DNA of 64,000 nucleotides, from NCBI GenBank assembly GCA_963965975.1, contig OZ014422.1, positions 1,488,001-1,552,000 on the forward strand. The letters are read 5' to 3'. The position numbers and the translations under genes were made by a program. This document shows, piece by piece, positions 44,901 to 56,894 of the stretch (positions within the stretch are counted from its first letter, which is position 1; each line of letters begins with the position of its first letter). The stretch is from Xestospongia bergquistia (Eukaryota > Porifera > Demospongiae > Haplosclerida > Petrosiidae). A model generated the notes under the pieces. That model saw nothing but the letters and a program-made list of their open reading frames with translations. It made no database searches and was not told the DNA's origin.

Positions 44901-46834
44901 GACTAAAAACTGCTTTTGGTTTGAATAGCATTGCTGTAGTGATCATTCTTGTTATAATTGCTGTCTTTTATGGAATAATTTGTGTCTTCACCAGTCAGAA
45001 AACTCAACTAGATATTGCAAAGGTTCTAACTTTCATTTTTGCAACCATAATGATTGTTGTACTTGTTGGAATTATTAAAGGCTTTGTTGAAGATTTTGTT
45101 AAACATGGTAGCAACCACCATGACATTGGAGGTAATGAATCAGTTCACAACTCTACAGGTCTTATACTTCCTTTTGCTCAAAGTACTATATACATAGGTC
45201 TCTTTGGTGCTATTTTTATAATAACTGCCATACTCCATTTTTCTGAGAGTTTAGCTCTCTTTCATTGCTTATGGTATCTTTTGGGTTTGCCTTCTGGTTA
45301 TCTTCTACTTCTATTATATTCTTGTGCTAACCTCAACAGCAGAAGCTGGGGTACACGAGAAGGAAGTGTTGCAACACCAAATGTATTCTCTGTGATCTGG
45401 CAAACAAGTAAAACTTTTATAACAAAATATTTAGCAAGGAAAAAGTCAGCCAATGAAATGAATAGAGACAAAGCAATTGTAAAAATGGAGGATATTAATG
45501 ATGACATGGCAATAAATGAAGACAAAGTTCATCCAATGCTTGACCAGCCTCCAATGGGTTTAGAAGAATCACCTAATGAAAGAATGCTTGGTAAGATGTT
45601 TGTGTACAATAGCATAATATAATGATCATCTTTTATAGAAACGTCATTTACACATAGTGGAAGACAATATCACTGGTTAATGAATTGGCTCAAAGATAAC
45701 CAGAGTGAGGTAAGTCATTATATTACAATAATACAGTGCCTAATTACTTTTAATATTGTTACACAGCAATTCTATGATATGTTTGCTAAAGAAGGGTACA
45801 CTGAAGAATGGTATGTGTCAGGAATGACCAAAAAGGTAAGTAGTCTACATCATATGTATTACTACTAGTAGTCTGTGATTTTCATGAGTATTGTCTATAT
45901 AATTATAATGTAGGAGTTAATAGATATTGGAGTGAAGCCTGTGGGATATGTTCGTCACTTAGAAAAAGCAATTAAGAGAATTCCTCAAACTCCAATTCAA
46001 GCTGGAGTACCAGTAATATTATAACAACTACACATACACTATAGACTATTTCATTTACTATCTGTAGAAATGTATTGAGAGTTGGATCACTGATCTAAAA
46101 ATGAATGCTGAAGAGGATGGATATATTGCTAAATTTCATGAGGCTGGGTACAGTGGAGAACAAGATGTTGAGAATCTCAAAAATATAACTGAAAAGGAGC
46201 TAAATGATATTGGTGTATACAAAAAAGGTATTGCATTTTATAAATTATGAACAACTTTCAGTAATTATGATATTTAACATCATTTAGCTCATATGAAGAG
46301 ATTAATGCAAGGAATAAATCAATTGAAAATAAGAAATGAAAGTAATAATATACTTTTAATTAATTTTAATATACTAATGTTGTCTTAGATGAAGAGAAAC
46401 TTGCTGAAGCACAGAGGATATTGCAGCTAAGCAGTGATCATCCTAATGGTTGCCTTGATGATGATGAGATGAAATTCTGGGTGAATAAAATTGAAACTGT
46501 CCTCAAACCTACTCCCGATGAATTGACACGTACCAATGAATTACGTGATGAGCTTAATAATCTTCGTAATTATACCCTCGTAGCAATGTTGTTAATTAAT
46601 CTTATTTGGATGATTCTTCTTGCTGTGTTTACATTTAATGAATTAGAAGCATATGGTCTAAGTAAACAGCTTCTTGGTTTGCTGTTCTTAGCTGTATATG
46701 GCATATTACTGTCAGTACAGTTTTTGGGTATGTTACTACACAGATTAGTGACATTGGCTCATTATATTGCTCGTCTCAATCAAGCTCTACCTATTGAACA
46801 TAAAAGGGCACGAACAATGACAAGTGTTATTTGA
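41942..46834 (+). CDS. Chitin synthase (GT2) with tandem SAM domains, copy C
   Basis: Nine exons (41942-42382, 42482-43040, 43239-45590, 45639-45709, 45767-45835, 45914-46012, 46068-46227, 46288-46341, 46389-46834) join in frame to 1416 aa. Exon 2 is longer than in A or B. It contains a small internal duplication of a loop (SSIGHNIVI..., then NYSPIGHNNITI...). Catalytic motifs CSTMFRE, DADIDF, GEDRWL, QRRRW and SWGTRE are intact, with both SAM domains and the C-terminal helices. It sits 3' of a dead GTPase copy, so if both genes are expressed together in A and B, C may have lost that partner. Confidence 0.88.
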
Positions 46835-47164
46835 TTATTTTCTTTAGTATTTACTTTTTTTTGTACAAATTTCAAAATGAAAACTGTAAAATTGAAACAC
46901 TGCCACATTACAAGAATCATTGAATTAATTTAGAAGTCTATTCAGAAGGTTGAATGTTGGTCAACACAATTGTAGAAGAATTACATTGAATTAAAAAGGT
47001 AACAACATGATGTGCAACAAAATAAACTGCGTGCTAGTTGTGTAATATTGGGTATATTTAGCTTGCCTTTTGGGTTCACATAAAATACTATAGAGGGACA
47101 CATTGGACAGTTAGCCATCTTGAATCCTATTATATATAATAATGAATTCAAACATGACAATTAT
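46835..47164. other. 3' flank of chitin synthase C
   Basis: AT-rich; no gene, repeat array or RNA recognised. Confidence 0.6.
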
Positions 47165-47423
47165 CAATATGGCACAGAGATCAATTACCGAATGTATAAA
47201 ATGGAAAATGATTGTATGAAGATGGACTAGCAACCATCTCAAAAGTATCTTGATAATGATACAATGGCATTACAATTGAATGTACTACATATTAATGAAT
47301 TATTGTGGGTATGTTACTACATAGATTAGTAACATTGGTTCATTACATTGCTCGTCTCAATCAAGCTTTACTTATTGAACAAACTCTAACACTAACTGTG
47401 AATGTAGCTGATGTAACTGTCTG
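47165..47423 (+). pseudogene. Chitin synthase relic, last exon, plus strand
   Basis: 47308-47423 reads GMLLHRLVTLVHYIARLNQALL and on to a normal stop, the exact tail of the synthase family. 47165-47290 retains a heavily decayed version of the preceding cytosolic segment (GCACAGA..., AACCATCTCAAAAGTATCTT GATAATGATACAATGGCATT, compare copy A CATCCCAATGGCCACCTTGA). The first helix of the hairpin is deleted. This is a remnant of a fifth plus-strand copy, and its 3' flank is the insertion site of LTR element 2. Confidence 0.82.
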
Positions 47424-47548
47424 AATCAAATGAATCAGATTCATTTTTTGATTTCATATCTTTTAATGATTTTTAGCAAAAATGATTTATGATTACTGTT
47501 TGATAGTAGATATTGAAATTACTTTTTATGAATGATTTTTGATACGTG

Positions 47549-47856
47549 TGTGGTAACTATACTTTACATTATGTACATGTACAACACTTATTAGATGGTA
47601 TGTATTGTTATTACTAATATTATCATTATGGTTATTATATGTGTGTATGCACTTAATTATTATTTCCTGTTCTTATTCATTTCCTGTTTCTGTACTATAT
47701 AACATGCATGTTTTTAGATTAGATTAGATTCCCTTTTTCATACTATCCACACTACTCGAGACTCTGCTCGGTTTTGCGGTACTATTCCAGTTGCTATTCT
47801 ACTCGAGTTCGGTCTTTCTCAATTCTTCTATTCTAAGCTGGGCCACAGACACAACA
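47549..47856 (+). repeat. 5' LTR of element 2
   Basis: 308 bp, TG...CA ends. ACTATATAACATGC near 47694 is a probable TATA region, and ATTAGATTAGATTAGATT is a short internal repeat. Confidence 0.93.
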
Positions 47857-47887
47857 CTTGGCGACGAGGGTCAACGGAAAACGCAGC

Positions 47888-50800
47888 ATGGCCACTCATG
47901 GTAAAATGTCTCCTTTCAACGCGAGTCAAGAACCATGGTCGACTTACAAGGAACGTCTAGAATTCTACTTTACGGCAAACGATATTACGACAGCTGAGCA
48001 GAAGCGAGCAGTCCTACTTACAGTATGTGGTTCAGCGACATTCCAAACCGTAAAGAGTCTTGTTCAGCCAGATACGCTTGCTACTAAATCGTACGACACC
48101 TTATGTACTGTTCTTCAAAACTACTTCAGTCCTGCTCCATCGGTTACCGTCCAACGATACAAGTTTCATTCACGCAACCAAAACCCAGGAGAGTCAGTAG
48201 CTTCATACGTTGCTGAACTCAAGTCTATTGGTGAACATTGCAAGTTTGCAGCACCTACCAGCGGCACACTACTCGAAGAGATGCTTCGGGATCGTCTGGT
48301 GTGTGGCATCAGGGATTCTAGAATCCAGAGACGATTACTACAAGAGAACTCTCTTACTTTCCAAACCGCATTCGAAACAGCGCAAGCTATGGAAATAGCA
48401 GCACGAGACATCAACGATATTCAGTCAAGACCTCACAACCGACCATCATCATCATCACTACAGGAACCGGTTCATTTGGTCAGGAAACATACTAAACCCC
48501 CAACATGTCATCGTTGTGGAGGACAACACCTAGCCCCTCAATGTAAATTCTTAGATGCTATATGTCGTGCATGTGGAAAGAAAGGTCACATAGCGAAAGT
48601 GTGTAGAAGCAGTGGCAACAGCCATGGGCATACTAATCAGAAAGCAACATCCTCAAACAATGGACAAAGTAAACCACGACACCATGCTCACGCCTTAGAG
48701 GATTTCCCTTTGTCTGGTTCACAAACCTCAACTCCTCCCAGGACTCCCTCTCCAACCACAGAAGCCTACCCTCTGTTTACATTACCTGGGAAGGTCAACC
48801 CAATCACAGTCACTGTCATTGTCAACAAGTCTGAACTAAAAATGGAAGTTGACACAGGAGCATCCTTATCAATTGTAAGTGAACACACTTATAATGAACT
48901 GTCCCTAGTACTAGGCCCCCTCACTCCCTCTAATGTTAATTTAGTTACATACACCGGTGAAAAGCTCAAAGTTTTAGGATCCCTCAATGTACAAGTCCAG
49001 TATAACTCTCAATGTCTCACTCTACCCTTATTAGTGGTACAGGGCACCGGTCCTAGTCTTTTAGGTCGCAACTGGCTGGAGCACATTAAATTCAACTGGT
49101 CTGAAATTCATCATCTCCATGCTCCTATTACCTCTGAACTCGACAAAGTGCTCAACAAACACACCATTTTATTTCGGGAAGAACTAGGGTTATTAGAAGA
49201 AACAACCGCCTCTATACTAATTGAGCCGCAATCACAACCTCGATACTTCAAAGCACGTCCAGTACCTTACGCTCTCAGAGATAAAGTCGAAGCAGAATTG
49301 CAACGTTTACAAGCTTTAAAGGTCATTACTCCGGTAACATACTCAGCATGGGCAGCTCCCATCGTCCCAGTAGTCAAAGCAGATGGCTCCATCAGAATTT
49401 GTGGTGATTACAAAGTCACTATCAATCGAGCTCTCATATTGGACACTTATCCACTACCTCGTGTAGAAGACCTATTCTCTGCTCTATCAGGTGGTACTGT
49501 CTTCTCTAAACTGGACCTTAGTCATGCATACCTCCAGTTACCTCTAGATGATGCTTCTAAACCTTATACAACCATCAGTACACACAAGGGTCTTTTCCAA
49601 TACGAACGTCTCCCTTTTGGGATCGCATCAGCTCCATCCATTTTCCAAAGAACAATGGAATCACTTCTAAGTGGTCTTCCAAACGTATGTGTTTATATCG
49701 ACGACATTCTGGTATCAGGTACTACAGAAGAAGATCATTTACACAATCTAGACTCAGTCCTAACCAGATTAGAATCAGCCGGACTCACCCTTAAGAAATC
49801 CAAGTGCACTTTCAGAGCATCATCCGTGGAATATTTGGGTCATGTTATCGACGCCCAAGGCCTACATCCAGCCACTTCTAAAATAAAAGCCATTAGTCAA
49901 GCCCCAGCTCCCTCAAACGCTACTGAGCTGAAATCATTCTTGGGACTCTTAAACTACTATCACAAGTTTCTCCCAAACCTCTCTACTACTTTAGCTCCGT
50001 TACATAAACTGTTACACAAAAACACGCCTTGGACATGGTCAGAAGAACAAGACACTGCATTTAAGGAAGCTAAATCACTCCTTCAGTCTTCATCCTTATT
50101 AGTACACTACGATCGTAACAAACCATTACTACTGTCATGTGACGCATCACCTTACGGTCTAGGCGCAGTCCTAAGTCACCAAATGCCTGACGGAACCGAG
50201 AAACCCATTACTTTTATTTCTCGCACTTTAAACCTAGCTGAAAAGAAGTATTCACAGCTAGAGAAAGAAGCTCTCGCTATTGTATTTGCTGTGCGAAAGT
50301 TACATCATTATCTCTATGGACTACATTTCACTCTTTACTCTGATCATAAGCCACTACAATACCTACTGGCTGAATCACGTCAAATTCCAATTCTCGCATC
50401 ATCCCGAATTCAGAGATGGGCACTTACACTTGCAGCATATTCCTACACTATTAAACACAAACCAGGTACTCAATTGGCCAATGCAGATGCTTTAAGTAGA
50501 TTACCCCTACCGGTAACACTACCATATGTACCCATCCCAGGTGATATTATATTATTGCTTAACCATTTGTCTGAATCAGTTATACAGGCTAATCACATCA
50601 AGACTTGGATAGACAAAGATCCACTACTTTCACGTATTCGACATTCAATTCAAACAGCTTCGACATTATCCGATTCAGAGACTGATCCTACTATTCGCCC
50701 GTACATGCAACGTCACTCTGAACTCAGTGTGATTGACGGATGCATTCTCTGGGGATCGAGAGTTGTCATTCCCTCTGAAGGTAGACAATATGTTCTACAG

Positions 50801-51850
50801 CTCCTACATGACACTCACCCTGGTATTAATAAGATGAAAGCCCTTGCACGTTCCTATGTCTGGTGGCCAGGTATTGACAAAGATATTCAAGAAACTGTCA
50901 AAAAATGTTCTACATGTCAATTACATCGACCTGATCCACCACAAGCTCCAATTCACCCTTGGGAATACCCTACCCGTGTTTGGCAAAGAGTACACATAGA
51001 TCATGCAGGTCCATTCAAAGGTCATATGTTTCTAGTACTAATCGATGCCTATTCAAAATGGCTCGAAGTTCTCAAAGTGAACTCTACTTCCACAGATGTT
51101 ACAATTGCTAAACTGAGACAAATTTTCGCTACTCATGGTTTACCAGATCATTTAGTATCTGACAATGGTGCATCATTCATTAGTCACGAATTCCAATCAT
51201 TCATGTCACGTAATGGTATTAAACATACTACTTCATCACCTTACCATCCTCGCACGAATGGTTTAGCAGAACGAGCTATTCAAACGTTCAAATTGGCAAT
51301 GAAAAAGCTCAAGGGATCGATCGATTTAAACCTTTCACAATTTCTACTAACTTATCGTACTACACCTCACTCTACGACAGGACTTTCTCCTGCTGAACTC
51401 CTATTTAATCGCAAACCCCGTACTCTACTCGATTTACTACATCCTGATGTGCATAAGAAAGTTGCTACTAAAAATGATAAATTGCAGGATACACAAGCTG
51501 GAAAGAAACAAAGATATTTCAATGTGGATGATCATGTTTTTGCAAGGAACTACTCAGGCACTGATAAATGGATCCCAGGAACTATTATTGCAATTACTGG
51601 TCCTTTGTCATATCATGTAAAGAAACAAGACGGTTCAATTCTACGTCGACATGTTGATCAATTACGTCCTCGTTATTGCTCAATTGATCGTCCTCCCGAT
51701 TCTCACAGTGACGATTTTGAGGATTTTCCTTTAATGCCTAAAGCTCTACCTCCAGCTCCATCCCCTGCCCCACCTCCAGTCATACGTCGTTCAACACGTC
51801 CTCACCGTCCGGTGGATCGTTTCGAACCGACTATGTATTTCTCATCTTAG
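47888..51850 (+). CDS. gag-pol: Gag-Pol polyprotein of gypsy element 2
   Basis: Single frame of about 1320 codons from the ATG at 47888. Order: Gag; two zinc knuckles (CHRCGGQHLAPQC, CRACGKKGHIAKVC); a Pro/Ser-rich linker; protease (VDTGAS); reverse transcriptase (YIDDILV); RNase H (SCDASP); integrase HHCC (HDTH...CSTC) and DDE core (HIDHAGPF, SDNGASF, NGLAERA); and a GPY/F-like tail (WIPGTIIAITGPLSYHV). A Pro-rich C-terminus follows (PPAPSPAPPP). Gag and pol are fused in one frame. No inactivating change seen. Confidence 0.95.
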   Translation: MATHGKMSPFNASQEPWSTYKERLEFYFTANDITTAEQKRAVLLTVCGSATFQTVKSLVQPDTLATKSYDTLCTVLQNYFSPAPSVTVQRYKFHSRNQNPGESVASYVAELKSIGEHCKFAAPTSGTLLEEMLRDRLVCGIRDSRIQRRLLQENSLTFQTAFETAQAMEIAARDINDIQSRPHNRPSSSSLQEPVHLVRKHTKPPTCHRCGGQHLAPQCKFLDAICRACGKKGHIAKVCRSSGNSHGHTNQKATSSNNGQSKPRHHAHALEDFPLSGSQTSTPPRTPSPTTEAYPLFTLPGKVNPITVTVIVNKSELKMEVDTGASLSIVSEHTYNELSLVLGPLTPSNVNLVTYTGEKLKVLGSLNVQVQYNSQCLTLPLLVVQGTGPSLLGRNWLEHIKFNWSEIHHLHAPITSELDKVLNKHTILFREELGLLEETTASILIEPQSQPRYFKARPVPYALRDKVEAELQRLQALKVITPVTYSAWAAPIVPVVKADGSIRICGDYKVTINRALILDTYPLPRVEDLFSALSGGTVFSKLDLSHAYLQLPLDDASKPYTTISTHKGLFQYERLPFGIASAPSIFQRTMESLLSGLPNVCVYIDDILVSGTTEEDHLHNLDSVLTRLESAGLTLKKSKCTFRASSVEYLGHVIDAQGLHPATSKIKAISQAPAPSNATELKSFLGLLNYYHKFLPNLSTTLAPLHKLLHKNTPWTWSEEQDTAFKEAKSLLQSSSLLVHYDRNKPLLLSCDASPYGLGAVLSHQMPDGTEKPITFISRTLNLAEKKYSQLEKEALAIVFAVRKLHHYLYGLHFTLYSDHKPLQYLLAESRQIPILASSRIQRWALTLAAYSYTIKHKPGTQLANADALSRLPLPVTLPYVPIPGDIILLLNHLSESVIQANHIKTWIDKDPLLSRIRHSIQTASTLSDSETDPTIRPYMQRHSELSVIDGCILWGSRVVIPSEGRQYVLQLLHDTHPGINKMKALARSYVWWPGIDKDIQETVKKCSTCQLHRPDPPQAPIHPWEYPTRVWQRVHIDHAGPFKGHMFLVLIDAYSKWLEVLKVNSTSTDVTIAKLRQIFATHGLPDHLVSDNGASFISHEFQSFMSRNGIKHTTSSPYHPRTNGLAERAIQTFKLAMKKLKGSIDLNLSQFLLTYRTTPHSTTGLSPAELLFNRKPRTLLDLLHPDVHKKVATKNDKLQDTQAGKKQRYFNVDDHVFARNYSGTDKWIPGTIIAITGPLSYHVKKQDGSILRRHVDQLRPRYCSIDRPPDSHSDDFEDFPLMPKALPPAPSPAPPPVIRRSTRPHRPVDRFEPTMYFSS

Positions 51851-51860
51851 CAGGGAGGAG

Positions 51861-52168
51861 TGTGGTAACTATACTTTACATTATGTACATGTACAACACT
51901 TATTAGATGGTATGTATTGTTATTACTAATATTATCATTATGGTTATTATATGTGTGTATGCACTTAATTATTATTTCCTGTTCTTATTCATTTCCTGTT
52001 TCTGTACTATATAACATGCATGTTTTTAGATTAGATTAGATTCCCTTTTTCATACTATCCACACTACTCGAGACTCTGCTCGGTTTTGCGGTACTATTCC
52101 AGTTGCTATTCTACTCGAGTTCGGTCTTTCTCAATTCTTCTATTCTAAGCTGGGCCACAGACACAACA
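51861..52168 (+). repeat. 3' LTR of element 2
   Basis: Same 308 bp as the 5' LTR on visual comparison. Confidence 0.93.
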
Positions 52169-52484
52169 ACGTGCATATGTTAATATAATTGAATACATAA
52201 ATTAAGATGTGTGTCCATCTTGACATAACATAATTATAGTTACAAATAATTTTATTTAAAATGCATGTAACAATATTACATGCATTTTTTAATTTGAATT
52301 TTGCATTTAAAGTCAATGTATGAAAATGTTTAGAATTTTTTTTAAAAATTAAAATGATTTTGCTGCTATATAAAAAAATAGAAAATAAAATTAAAATGTA
52401 GATCTTTAGATAAACAAGAAATCATGAAACACACGCATATATATGTATATATTAATATAGAAATTAATAATGTAAAAAATAATA
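52169..52484. other. Shared 3' flank between element 2 and chitin synthase D
   Basis: Non-coding. AAGATGTGTGTCCATCTTGA, ATGCATGTAACAATATTACATGCATTTTTTAA (an inverted repeat) and AATTAAAATGTAGATCTTT match the flank between chitin synthase B and the minus relic at 39600-39790. The convergent plus/minus arrangement was therefore duplicated as a block. Confidence 0.7.
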
Positions 52485-55400
52485 TTAAACATTATCATTA
52501 GCAATTACTATCTCATCAACGAGTGCCATCTCAATAGGCAAAGCTTGATTGAGACGAGCAATATAATGAGCCAATGTCACTAATCTGTGTAGTAACATAC
52601 CCAAAAACTGTACTGACAGTAATATACCATATACAACTAAGAATAGCAAACCAAGAAGCCGAGTACTGAGACCAACTCTTCCTAAATCATCAAATGTAAA
52701 CACAGCTATAAGAATAAGCCAAACAAGATTAATTAACAGCATTGCTATAATAGCATGGTTACGAAGATGATTGAGATCATCACGTAATTCATTGGCACGT
52801 GTAAAACTATCAGGAGTAGGTTTGAGGACACATTCAATCGTATGCAACCAGAATGCTGTCTCATTTTCTTCAAGTTGGCTGTTGGGATTTTCATTCGTCA
52901 ATATCAACTGTGCTTCAGCAATTCTTTCTTCATCTAATGGAAGACAAATTAATGCAAATATTATACTTATTTTATTACCTTCATTTCTTATTTTCAGTTG
53001 ATTTATCCCCTGCATCAATCTCTTAATATGAGCTGAAGAACGTTAAATATCATGATTGTTTAATAAATCTTAATTAATACCTTTCTTGTAGATACCTATG
53101 TCGTTTTTGAGTTCTTCTGGAGTTATATTTTTAAGATTTTCTACATCTGATTCTCCGTAGTACCCAGCCTCATGAAATTTATCAATGTATCTATCCTCTT
53201 TAGTATCCATTTTTAGATCAATGATCCAACTCTCAATACATTTCTACAGGAAATAGAAAATCATTTAATCATGACAAGTTGTTTATATTACCGGTAATCC
53301 AACTTGAATTAGAGTTTGTGGAATTTTCTTAATGGCTTTATCCAAGTGACGAATATATCCTGTAGGTTTCACTCCAATATCTGCTAACTCCTATACATCA
53401 AGATTACATTAATATTACAGAGTTTGGAGCAGACAACTTACCTTCTTGGTCATTCCAGACACATACCATTCTTCAGTATAGCCTTCTTTAGCAAACAGAT
53501 CATAGAATTGCTGTGTACAAATAATTATTGTTATTGTAACACTAAACAGACAAATCGTTGTATAACTCACCTCACTTTGGACACTTTTAAGCCAATTCAT
53601 TAACCAGGGATATTCTGTACCAGTATATGTTGGTATATCTACCAAAATAATCATATTATAATATATATTCATATTGACAACTTACCTTGATTTAGAGGTA
53701 CATTGAAACTCATTGGAGCCTGTTCAGGTTTCTGATGAGCCTCATCTACATTTATTGTAACCTCTTCTTCACTCTTTTCAATTTGATTTTTTTCCATTAA
53801 TTTCCTTCTTTCTAAACAGTTAATAATGAATTTTTTGCTTGTTTCCCATATCGTAGAAAATAAACTTTGTGTTGTAACACTTGCTTCTCTTGTTCCCCAG
53901 CTTCTGCTGTTGAGGTTAGCAACAGAATATATTAGAAGTAGAAGATAACCAGAAGGCAAACCCAGAAGATACCATAAGCAATGAAAGAGAGCAAAACTCT
54001 CATAAATATGAAGTGCAGCAGTTGTGATAAACACAAGACCAAATTGAGTGAGATATATTGTATTTTCAGAAAGACTAAAATTAAGAGGATTTGAGGAATT
54101 GGATACTGATTCATTGCTTGGCATATTACCAGCACTGGCCCTTTCTTGTGCAACAAGAATGATATTTTCTATAGCTTCTTTAAGAATACCAACAATTACT
54201 ACAGCCATAACAACTGAAGACATAAATGTTAAAATTTTAGCTACATCTAATTGCGTTTTTTGACTGGAGAAGACACAAATTATTCCATAAAAGACAGAAA
54301 ATATAAAGAGGACAACAACCACACTAATACCATTAACACCAAAGGCAGCTGATAGTCCAGATGCTATAATTAAAATGACAGTAGCTGGAGATATTATTGT
54401 TGAGATAATGATCAAAAATTCATAGATGATAAAAAACCAACTAATTGCTTCATTATTGGCTGTGATTTTAGTTGCTTTTGATATCAATAGCCATAAATTA
54501 GCTACAGTTGATGGAATCCAACGACGACGTTGTTTAAAGAACTCTTCAAACTCCACAGGACAATATGTGTAATCATTAGATATAGCACAGTACTCCAATC
54601 TCCAACCATTTTCTACAAGAAGTGTACACAACCACCTATCTTCACCCATATCCTTCATTAAGAACTCCAATGCATTGTTAACCTCACTAGAATACGTAGG
54701 CAAGCAATCCTGAAGTGCTGAGCAACGAAATATACTAAAACAACCTGGACAACATAAGACAGAGCCTAGTATATGTTCAGCACTTTTCTGTAACCAATGA
54801 CCTACAGCATAGTCAAAGATTTGATACCAGTAAATAGGACCACTCCCAAGTGGATGAGTACGTGAACACACTGCACCTACTTGTGGATCACGAGCTAACA
54901 TATCCAAGAGAACTACAGCTGACTCTGCTTGGAAATCAATATCAGCATCTGTAGTAAGTATAAAAGTATTGTTGAGATTGAGTCCATCTCTGTCAGAGCG
55001 ATGATTGAGCACATAGTTCATGTACATAACTTGACTCCATCTCTTTTTGTTCCGAACTTTTAAATTGTCCTTGAGATGAACAACAAATGGCATACAATCT
55101 TGAAGTGTCCATGTAAAACGATAACCATAAGGTGTCTTCTGTTTCTTTGTATGCGTCAATTCCACATCTAATGCTTCATGTACTAAACTCATAAGTTGTA
55201 TTGCAAATGATGAGAGTTCATCTTCTCGACAGCCACCATCAAAAAAGATATGTGATTCAAAGATATCATGAACTCTATTTAAGTCTATTTGATGTTTATA
55301 ATATTTGGCAACACGATTAATTGACCGAAGCATTTGTCTCATTTCTGTAAAGTTCTCTCGAAACATTGTTGAACATATAAAAACTTGACAAGGTTCCCGA

Positions 55401-56849
55401 CTACCATCTTTTCTCACTTGTGCTTGATGAGATACATCACGATTGATAGCTAAGTATTGCTCTAATAGAGCACTGTTGTAATAAGGTCTAACAAACATGT
55501 TCTCATCAGAAGCAAGAATGGCATTCTTAGCTCTGTAAACATTAAAACCTGATGCTAGTTGTTGTCCACCCCATAGAAAGAAAGAACACCCAAGAGCAAG
55601 ACGATACCATTTTGACACTATAGTGACTTCCCAATCTATGAGACTCATATCTTCAGCTTGAAATGGAAACAATATGATATTGTTAAGTATTGGTGATGAA
55701 GAAGTAGATATAAAATAAACAGCTAAAGTAACAGGTGTAGCCAGTAATATTGGTAGTCCTAGTCCAAATACATGTAGAGTCATATAACAAGCAAGCCACG
55801 ACAAAATATAAGCTAAGAAACTGGTAACAACATGTACAGAGAAAACTGCCTTGTAGAAACTGTTCCAGTTAAAAGCTTGTGAAATAGTGAGTGGTGTATC
55901 TATATCAATTCCCAATGGATCAACTACTTCATTTGTTTGCAAGTGGTACATGAATCGAAAGATAAAATAACTAGCAACTGGATAAACAAGGAGACGAACA
56001 GATGTTGCTATAAAACCTAAAAAGGTATGATATAAATTTATCTTAATGAAATTTGCATAGATAATGTTATATTGAGCAACACATGTTGTTATGATGTACT
56101 GGTATAACAATGACAACAACAATTGCAACAGCAACAACTTAAATTCTATTTGTTAGAGAGGAATGGTATTTATTTGGTAATGGTATTTGCATTAAATTGT
56201 TTATTAGAATTAATAAATCCATTTATTTGTTCTTTATTATAACTATTAGTTCCATATTATTAATTATTCCTTATAGACATTGTTGTTTTGTCTGTGTATT
56301 AAATTATGTGCAAATATGAAGGAAACAACACGAGTCCCTAGAATAATTTAATTAATTTAACAACAGGAAGTTATTTCCATATTAAATTCCTTACAGTTAA
56401 TATGTGAAAATATGAAGGATACAATACAAGTCCCTGGGAAAGTTTATAATGAAACTAACCATAGGAAGTTCTTCCTATATTAAATTATTACAGTTATCAT
56501 GTGAAAGTATGAAGGATACAATACAAGTCCCTGGGAAAGTTTATTAATTAAGTTAACAATAGGAAGTTCCTCCTATATTAAATTATTACAGTTATTATGT
56601 GAAAATATGAAGGATACAATACAAGTCCCTGAGAAAGTTTATAATGAAACTAACCATAAGGAAGTTCTTCTTATATTAAATTATTACAGTTATCATGTGA
56701 AAGTATGAAGGATACAATACAAGTCTCTGGGAAAGTTTACTAATTAAGTTAACAACAGGAAGCTCTTCCCATTTTAAATCATTACAGTAAGTATTCCTAT
56801 TTAAACTTTCTTAGAAAGGTAATAAATTGATGGACTGTCACATGTCATG

Positions 56850-56894
<45 letters not shown>

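Larger units (their letters stand above)
47549..52168 (+). mobile_element. Ty3/gypsy LTR retrotransposon 2, complete
   Basis: Full-length 4620-bp element. The LTRs are 47549-47856 and 51861-52168 (308 bp, TGTGGTAACT...GACACAACA) and look identical by eye. The 5-bp target duplication ACGTG is at 47544-47548 and 52169-52173. The primer-binding site TGGCGACGAGGGT (47859) is the same as in element 1. The purine tract GCAGGGAGGAG precedes the 3' LTR. The empty site survives in the paralogous flank of copy B (39565-39600). Its coding part is clearly less AT-rich than the neighbourhood. A recent insertion, different family from element 1. Confidence 0.96.
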
